A program made the position numbers and the translations under genes. DNA of 64,000 nt from Onthophagus taurus (taxonomy: Eukaryota > Arthropoda > Insecta > Coleoptera > Scarabaeidae), in the NCBI RefSeq assembly GCF_036711975.1, contig NC_091971.1:27101501-27165500 (forward strand), written 5' to 3'. This document shows, piece by piece, positions 57,226 through 64,000 of this stretch. The notes under the pieces are model-generated. The model saw nothing but the letters and a program-made list of their open reading frames with translations, searched no databases and had not been told where the DNA came from. The first letter of the stretch is position 1; each line of letters opens with the position of its first letter.

Positions 57226-57319
57226 TGATTTAAGAATACAGTTCATTAATGGATGTCCGAGAATTGTTAAGAAAAACTAGTAACTTCCCAACGGAAAGAG
57301 TACAACATATAGTATCAAA

Positions 57320-58575
57320 ACAAATTTTTTACTTCGGTCGATGCATCAGACTTTGATATTATTACTCTCAGTGAAACTTGGGTCAAGAAGAGCGTCCTAG
57401 ACTACGAGATCTTTCCAGACAGGTATGACGTTTTTAGATGTGATCGATCTTTCCATAAGGGTGGAGAGATGTTACTGGCTGTTAATTCCGGAGTTGCTAC
57501 TTCGAATATCATGATTGCCTCCTGTCCTATTGAATCAATTGACTTGAAAGCTGTACGGATTGACTTTAAAAAGACGAAATCGGCCTTTAACATTGTTGTA
57601 TGCTATTTCCCACCTGTTACACCTGGAGGAATGTATGTATAGTTACACCTTCGATTACATTGAATCAATGTTGGATATGTCTTTGGATACCATAGTCATG
57701 GGTGATTTTAATATTGAAGTAATAATGACTTTCTGCAATTAAATAATGTAATGAATATCATTGATAGAACTCTTGATTTGATACTTGCTTCCTCAAACTT
57801 GAGTTTCAAATTAAACAGTGAGACTTTACATTGGTACGAGAAGATAATTACCAATCGGCATTACTACTTACTATTTCGGTAACGGTGCCTACACATTTGA
57901 TAGCTCGAGATGTTATCTTATCTGCCTGACATGTACGAGGTACTGCTTAACATCGACTGGACTCATCTATTTACGTTATCATCGGTTGAACAATACTGTA
58001 ATGTTTTTTATGAAGCATTATACAACGACCTGGACGCTCACGTACTTAAATCTGAGGGCAAGCATGCAAGCTCGAAATATCCTGTATGGCATTCAATTAA
58101 CCTAATAAGAATGCTTAGATTAAAAAAACACCACCATAAATTGTATAGAAAAACTCATTGCAGATATCATCGCACAAGTTTATGTCAAATCTCTGAGGGA
58201 CATAAGAAAAGAACCAAAAAACGTTTGGCGTTTTGTTAATATAAGCAGAAACAATATAAGATCTCCAGGCTCTCTTAAGTGTGTCCGATTTGCCAACAGT
58301 AGTTAACTTATTTGTCGATCATTTTGAGACTATGTACTGTCCTGCATCATTTGGTAACCTACTGGTAACGATCACGCTGTTTATGATACTAATTCTGTCA
58401 CCTTTGGTATCTCCGAAGTCAGTTACGACGAAATGGTTGAATCTTTCAAAAAATTCAAGACAAAGGCTACAATTGGCCCAGATGAGATTCCTACATTTTT
58501 AGTCAACGATTGCGCCCCTACACTCTCACATCCGTTCTTACATATTTTCAACCTAATAATCAAAAACTCTGAATT
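57320..58575 (+). pseudogene. Jockey/CR1-type LINE fragment: endonuclease and start of RT
   Basis: Endonuclease blocks FDIITLSETWVKKSVLDYEI and YDVFRCDRSFHKGGEMLLAV, then VMGDFNIEV, in shifting frames; a linker with KYPVWHSINLIRMLRLKKHH; and the first RT block KATIGPDEIPTFLVNDCAP followed by HIFNLIIKNSEFPS. It is cut off mid-domain at about 58575 by the repeat array. Multiple stops. A different family from the LINE at 39.8-42 kb, judging by motif wording. Confidence 0.85.
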
Positions 58576-60660
58576 TCCAAGCGCGCACGCGATGTTCAGA
58601 ACTTTGTGATTTTTTTACTCCCTTAAATGAAAACACCCCCCCGTAAATATTTGTATACGGGTTACTCTAAGACCGCTAAACTCAAATATGAACTTTAATT
58701 TGCGTTTCGAGTTGCAGAAATGAGTGATTTTTCGATTTTGGTCGAACAGTATACGCGCGCAAGCGATGTTCACAACTTTGGGATTTTTTTACTCCCTTAA
58801 ATGAAAACACCCCCCCGTAAATTTTTGTATACGGGTTATTCTAAGACCGCTAAACTCAAATATTAATTTTAATTTGCGTTTCGAGTTGCAGAAATTGGTG
58901 ATTTTTCGATTTTGGTCGAAACGTATACGCGCGCACGCGATATTCACAACTTTGGGATTTTTTTACTCCCTTAAATGAAAACACCCCCCCGTAAATTTTT
59001 GTATACGGGTTATTCTAAGACCGCTAAACTCAAATATTAATTTTAATTTGCGTTTCGAGTTGCAGAAATTGGTGATTTTTCGATTTTGGTCGAAACGTAT
59101 ACGCGCGCACGCGATGTTCACAACTTTGGGATTTTTTTACTCCCTTAAATGAAAACACCCCCCCGTAAATTTTTGTATACGGGTTATTCTAAGACCGCTA
59201 AACTCAAATATTAATTTTAATTTGCGTTTCGAGTTGCAGAAATTGGTGATTTTTCGATTTTGGTCGAAACGTATACGCGCGCACGCGATATTCACAACTT
59301 TGGGATTTTTTTACTCCCTTAAATGAAAACACCCCCCCGTAAATTTTTGTATACGGGTTATTCTAAGACCGCTAAACTCAAATATTAATTTTAATTTGCG
59401 TTTCGAGTTGCAGAAATTGGTGATTTTTCGATTTTGGTCGAAACGTATACGCGCGCACGCGATATTCACAACTTTGGGATTTTTTTACTCCCTTAAATGA
59501 AAACACCCCCCCGTAAATTTTTGTATACGGGTTATTCTAAGACCGCTAAACTCAAATATTAATTTTAATTTGCGTTTCGAGTTGCAGAAATTGGTGATTT
59601 TTCGATTTTGGTCGAAACGTATACGCGCGCACGCGATGTTCACAACTTTGGGATTTTTTTACTCCCTTAAATGAAAACACCCCCCCGTAAATTTTTGTAT
59701 ACGGGTTATTCTAAGACCGCTAAACTCAAATATTAATTTTAATTTGCGTTTCGAGTTGCAGAAATTGGTGATTTTTCGATTTTGGTCGAAACGTATACGC
59801 GCGCACGCGATGTTCACAACTTTGGGATTTTTTTACTCCCTTAAATGAAACCACCCCCCCGTAAATATTTGTATACGGGTTACTCTAAGACCGCTAAACT
59901 CAAATATGAACTTTAATTTGCGTTTCGAGTTGCAGAAATGAGTGATTTTTCGATTTTGTTCGAACAGTATACGCGCGCAAGCGATGTGCACAACTTTGGG
60001 ATTTTTTTACTCCCTTAAATGAAAACACCCCCCCGTAAATTTTTGTACACGAGTTATTCTAAGGCCGCTAAACTCAAATATGAATTTTAATTTCCGTTTC
60101 GAGTTGCAGAAATTAGTCATTTTTCGATTTTAGTCGAACAGTATACGCGCGCACGCGATGTTCACAACTTTGGGATTTTTTTACTCCCTTAAATGAAAAC
60201 ACCCCCCCGTAAATTTTTGTAAACGGGTTATTCTAAGACCGCTAAACTCAAATATGAAATTTAATTTGCGTTTCGAGTTGCAGAAATTGGTGTTTTTTCG
60301 ATTTTGGTCGAACAGTATTCTCGCGCACGCGATGTTCACAACTTTGGGATTTTTTTACTCCCTTAAATGAAAACACCCCCCCGTAAATTTTTGTAAACGG
60401 GTTATTCTAAGACCGCTAAACTCAAATATGAATTTTAATTTGCGTTTCGAGTTGCAGAAATTGGTGTTTTTTCGATTTTGGTCGAACAGTATTCTCGCGC
60501 ACGCGATGTTCACAACTTTGGGATTTTTTTACTCCCTTAAATGAAAACACCCCCCCGTAAATTTTTGTATACGGGTTATTCTAAGAGTGCTAATCTCAAA
60601 TATGAATTTTAATTTGCGTTTCGAGTTGCAGAAATCGGTCATTTTTCGATTTTAAAATCT
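58575..60660 (+). repeat. Right array of ~174-bp tandem repeats, 12 units
   Basis: Inverted orientation relative to the left array. CCCCCCCGTAAAT recurs about every 172-175 bases, twelve times. The middle units (about 58900-59800) are nearly identical to one another, while the outer units resemble the left array more. The array cuts off the LINE fragment at about 58575. Confidence 0.95.
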
Positions 60661-60689
60661 ATGGCTAACTTCACAACCGTGAAAAACAT

Positions 60690-61920
60690 TCATGTATACA
60701 CATGTAAATATACGTGGGTATATAAAAAATATGTAATGACAATTGGAACAAAGTTCTCAAATTATAAGAATAAAGTTTATACAACTTAATCAAAATGTTG
60801 CTGTAATCGCATACAAAAAAAGAAAATATAGCACCCCCTGTATCGTAAGTTACACAATTACGATCCTAACTTTATTTAGAATAAATGAACAAAAAAACAT
60901 TATCGCGAAAACTTTTCAGATTGGCCAATTTGAACAGTAAGGGGATATCAAAAATAATCGATAAAAAAATTATAACCCCAAATGCAATTACCCTTACAAA
61001 AATGTAAATAATAAAAAAAAAATACTTTGAATTATCAAGACAACAAAAAAAGTTAACAATTAATATATCAGATTTTAGAAGTTGAGTAACTCTAACTTCT
61101 CTGATCAAAATTCAGATTTTATACAAAAAAATAATAAAGTTGATGTTCACATAAAACAAAAAAATACAACTTAGCCTTAATCTTCTACGGGCCCAAACAG
61201 CATCCCACGGTTCCAATTCCAATCCAATTCAGAATAATCTTCTCCAAACAGATAACAAAGGTACCAAAATATTGAGGTTATGGATGACCCACAAATCTGT
61301 CATCAACAGATTTCAAATGACTTTCAAATGACTTTCGGTGGCGCAGTTTCAAGATGACGTTCTAAAAATTCTTCCACTAAAATTCTTTACCAAGGGGAAG
61401 ATGATCTCGTCGATTGGTGGGTTGATAATCGTTCAACACGATTAAGACATTCCACGGAGGACCAAAACTACCGTAAACGCCTCCAATAAAATAACCTTCG
61501 TTGAAACGATGATGGCGTCGCTGTTAACGTACGTGATCCAGTTTTATATCCGCAATTGCGACGTCGAAATTTATCGACTAATAATAGATACGGAAGTCCA
61601 CAAATCCCATCAAATGGTCGAAGAACAATCCCAGTAACAACCAAACTCAATGATTGATTCTTCAAAAGGACTAAACCATTCTAAAACTTAACTGAACCAC
61701 TAACGACAGTGAGACAAGATCTTCTCGAGACCACGACCTTTTCTCGTCTCCCCCAAATCGCGACCGGAAATTTAACGTTCCGCATTCATCCGACCAATCA
61801 AAAAGAAGCACGCAACAACTCCACTAAAAAAGGCGCGAACTATTAGAATATGAATACGAAAAATAACGATTTAAAGAACGAAATCTAAGAAATTCGATAA
61901 CCTCAAACGGAACCGTTACA
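60690..61920 (-). repeat. Flank plus 3' LTR region of the Ty3/gypsy element
   Basis: Minus strand from 61920: TGTAACGGTTCCGTTTGAGG marks the LTR start directly after the polypurine tract. A TATA box (TATAAAA, near 61543) lies within. The LTR's far end was not located: no second LTR or duplication is in the window. From 60690 to about 60860 is the continuation of the DNA flanking the giant foldback. No coding frame is convincing. Confidence 0.5.
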
Positions 61921-61930
61921 TTCCCCCCTT
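61921..61930 (-). promoter_or_regulatory. Polypurine tract of the Ty3/gypsy element
   Basis: AAGGGGGGAA on the minus strand immediately before TGTAACGG. This is the usual site for plus-strand DNA priming at the edge of a 3' LTR. Confidence 0.7.
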
Positions 61931-63009
61931 ACAACAAGAAAGTTTACTCGTAAACTTTAAACTTTAGACAAGCAACCCTAACAACCAAAATCCAACCCAA
62001 AAATAAGTATATGCAACTATGGAACCAACCACCTGATCCACCTCGTGCCCATAGCCTTCAGGTCTTCGACATTCGGTCGGAAGGGAAAATAATAAAATAA
62101 TAAATGAAAATACAGAGATATAGAAGAAATCCATGAATACTATCAATAAGTCGCACAGTGATCACTCCAACCTCTGACATCCGTAAACAAAAAAAATAAA
62201 ATAATAAAATGGGGGAATAGAAGGGAATAGGGTTAAGGGAGTTTGAAAGTGCTATCCGGATTTATGCCATAGCTCACGTATACGCGACCGGGAAAGCGAA
62301 GAATACCACAGGCGGTAGAAAAGGGATATAACACTACGGCTTACAGAGACCAAAACAACCACCATACAACGCAATCAAGCATCACTTCAAACTAAAATCA
62401 GTAATATAGAGGAATTCGTGAAGCGAAGACACTCTAAAACAAAAAAAGAAAAACGACTCGACTGGGACTAGAACAAAAATAGGTTTATTACTACAGTTAA
62501 AGGATAACAAGCGGAAAAAGGAAAAGAAAATTAAGACAGGTTCGTTGGTCCATACCCACCCCTGAACTAAACTAAAATCACCCCGATAATCTCTTTTTCA
62601 AGAACCTAAGATACACTAAACCTACGATCGGTATATCGCTACCTGCGGCGAAAACGTGACAGTTTACAACTGTCACAAAACAAAATGTCAATGGCCAAAC
62701 GCCCACGGACTTTGTGGTACTGGCTCTGAAAAATAGGGGAGAACAATGAAATTAAACAACTAGGGATGTACCACACCAAAGGGGAAATCAGTCAGGTAGA
62801 CACTATCCATAATATCTATGGAATAGCACTAAACGAAATAACTAGTTGTACCAAACAATCACAACCAATTAGGACAAAACACACTCCGTAAGTTCCCAAG
62901 ATGGACAGAACCAAAATAGAAACAGATGTATACGAAACGGAGACAGCCGGTCTTCTGGAGTAGTCTAAGGCCCCTGCCAGGTGAGCCAACAAATCAAACA
63001 AGGAACGAA
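61931..63009. other. Region between integrase and polypurine tract, no gene recognised
   Basis: About 1.1 kb without a convincing open frame on either strand. In some Ty3/gypsy elements an envelope gene occupies this place; I see no signal peptide, furin-like site or anchor here. Confidence 0.5.
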
Positions 63010-64000
63010 CTAACCCGGGTCAACAAGGTAAGGCCTCAAATCCTTAGCATGCCAAGTTCCAACATTATTACCCTCAACATCCTTCAACTCGTACGTCCAA
63101 CGTGACAAGACTTTATAAACAGAATACGGACCTACAAATTTAGGTGCCAGCTTTGCCGAAAAATATTTAGATGCATTAGACAATACGAAGTTTCTCTTCC
63201 AAACCTTTTGGCCAACCATAAACTTATCGCTTCTCTTCCTCAAATTATACCGCCTCTCATTCACACCAGACGCCTGTGCAATGCGTTTCCTAACATCAGC
63301 AAATACCTTCGACAGATCTTCGTTATCTAAGCTCCACTCACCATCACCCATGACTTTATCATACTGTTTCCCATTCAACACCAACTCTCGACCCATACAT
63401 ATGAAATGAGGTGTTAATTTCGTAACCTCGTGACGAGCGGAATTAATCGCGCAAGTTATTTTAGGAACACTCACATCCCATTTACGTTGATCGTCTTTGC
63501 AATACAAGGACAAAATTCTTTTAAGCGTACGATTCACTCGCTCTACAGGGTTAGCCTGAGGGTGATAATTGGCGTTAAACCTAACAGAAACACCATACTG
63601 TTGAGTTAGTAAGCTCAATTTCCGGGATCTAAATTGAGGACCATTGTCACAAATAAGGGTTTTAGGAACTCCAAATTTAAGAAAGACTTCCGTCTCAAGT
63701 ATCTGCGAAATCTTATCCGCGGTAGCAGTTCTTATGGGATAAGCAAGTACAAATTTACTGAAGTAATCGGATATTACGAAGATAAATTGATTACCTTTTC
63801 TCGAACGAGGAAGAGGGCCAACAAGGTCAATTGATATAAGTTGCCATGGTCTATCACTATCTGGGGTACGAACGAACTTACCAGCTGGTTTAACATTCGG
63901 AATCCTATAAGAAGCGCACAACTCACATCCAGAGATATACCTTACCACGTCTGCCTTCATTTTAGGCCATATATAGAGCTCAGAAATTCTACCAAGAGTC
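63010..64000 (-). CDS. Ty3/gypsy pol, integrase domain, continues past window end
   Basis: The frame is open from the window edge (no stop upstream of the Met at 63960) and ends at 63010. The zinc region's last cysteines are in YISGCELCASYR. The three catalytic residues are in ISIDLVGPLPRS, ICDNGPQFRSR and NPVERVNRTLKR, with HPQAN just before. A C-terminal region with YFSAKLAPKFVGPYSVYKVL and HAKDLRPYLV resembles the chromodomain-like tail of this group. No internal stop or frameshift is seen. It integrates the element's DNA copy. Protease, RT and RNase H should lie beyond 64000. Confidence 0.93.
   Translation of the reverse strand, partial: TLGRISELYIWPKMKADVVRYISGCELCASYRIPNVKPAGKFVRTPDSDRPWQLISIDLVGPLPRSRKGNQFIFVISDYFSKFVLAYPIRTATADKISQILETEVFLKFGVPKTLICDNGPQFRSRKLSLLTQQYGVSVRFNANYHPQANPVERVNRTLKRILSLYCKDDQRKWDVSVPKITCAINSARHEVTKLTPHFICMGRELVLNGKQYDKVMGDGEWSLDNEDLSKVFADVRKRIAQASGVNERRYNLRKRSDKFMVGQKVWKRNFVLSNASKYFSAKLAPKFVGPYSVYKVLSRWTYELKDVEGNNVGTWHAKDLRPYLVDPG

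Larger units (their letters stand above)
53314..60680. mobile_element. Giant foldback element with tandem-repeat arms and 9-bp target duplication
   Basis: Ends: left ACGATTGTGAAGTTAGCC, right in reverse complement ACGGTTGTGAAGTTAGCC. The nine bases GAAAAACAT flank both sides (53305-53313 and 60681-60689). Each arm begins with this terminus and continues as an array of ~174-bp repeats, about 4 units on the left and 12 on the right in inverted orientation. The loop holds another foldback, a Tc1/mariner-group transposase fragment and a LINE fragment. Tandem-repeat arms and a 9-bp duplication are features of Drosophila Foldback elements, which belong to the Mutator group. No transposase of that type lies inside. 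Confidence 0.85.

Noticed and set aside
61931-63009. Envelope gene expected in some Ty3/gypsy elements
   Set aside because: No frame of useful length or envelope-type motif is present.

Overview
The window looks like a stretch of AT-rich insect nuclear heterochromatin, most likely from a beetle or another holometabolous insect (an inference from the mix of element families). I found no host gene, rRNA or tRNA that I could defend. Nearly every recognisable coding stretch is a transposable element, and almost all are broken by stops, frameshifts or nested insertions.

Layout, left to right. 1-2 kb: two PIF/Harbinger remnants. 2-3.7 kb: BEL/Pao gag-protease fragment. 3.7-5.5 kb: a long candidate LTR with promoter and primer-binding site. 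5.5-5.9 kb: long-TIR MITE. 6.5-7.4 kb: Polinton DNA polymerase B remnant facing a Ty3/gypsy pol scrap. 7.4-8.9 kb: hAT. 9.4-10.6 kb: P-element transposase C-terminus. 11.1-13 kb: Tigger/pogo. 13.1-14.5 and 15.7-17.6 kb: two copies of one Tc1-like family (a third lies at 42.8-44.2 kb) around an envelope-like coding remnant; the second copy carries a solo LTR. 17.9-18.4 kb: Mutator-like transposase remnant. 19.3-20.5 kb: mariner-like element. 22.3-28.8 kb: copia element split by a 3.7 kb DNA transposon with ~990-bp inverted repeats and an intact 529-residue transposase. 32.6-37.0 kb: Penelope-like retroelement with RT, GIY-YIG endonuclease, terminal repeats with a hammerhead-like motif, and an inverted tail copy. 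37.3-44.2 kb: piggyBac hit by a foldback element (itself hit by a Jockey-type LINE) and by the third Tc1 copy. 44.6-53.1 kb: two BEL/Pao elements in opposite orientation. 53.3-60.7 kb: a giant foldback with arms of 174-bp tandem repeats and a 9-bp target duplication, enclosing a second foldback of 172-bp repeats with its own 9-bp duplication. 61-64 kb: Ty3/gypsy integrase, polypurine tract and 3' LTR start.

The genes do not form a host pathway. The interpretable relationships are insertion order (who sits inside whom) and mobilisation: defective copies moved by enzymes encoded elsewhere. The most distinctive system is the nested pair of foldbacks, whose termini are similar to each other, both with 9-bp duplications as expected for Mutator/Foldback-type transposition. 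The inner one carries a degraded, intron-containing SGNH-hydrolase-like gene in its loop. The second is the long-TIR DDE element at 24808-28516, which looks recent and possibly still competent.
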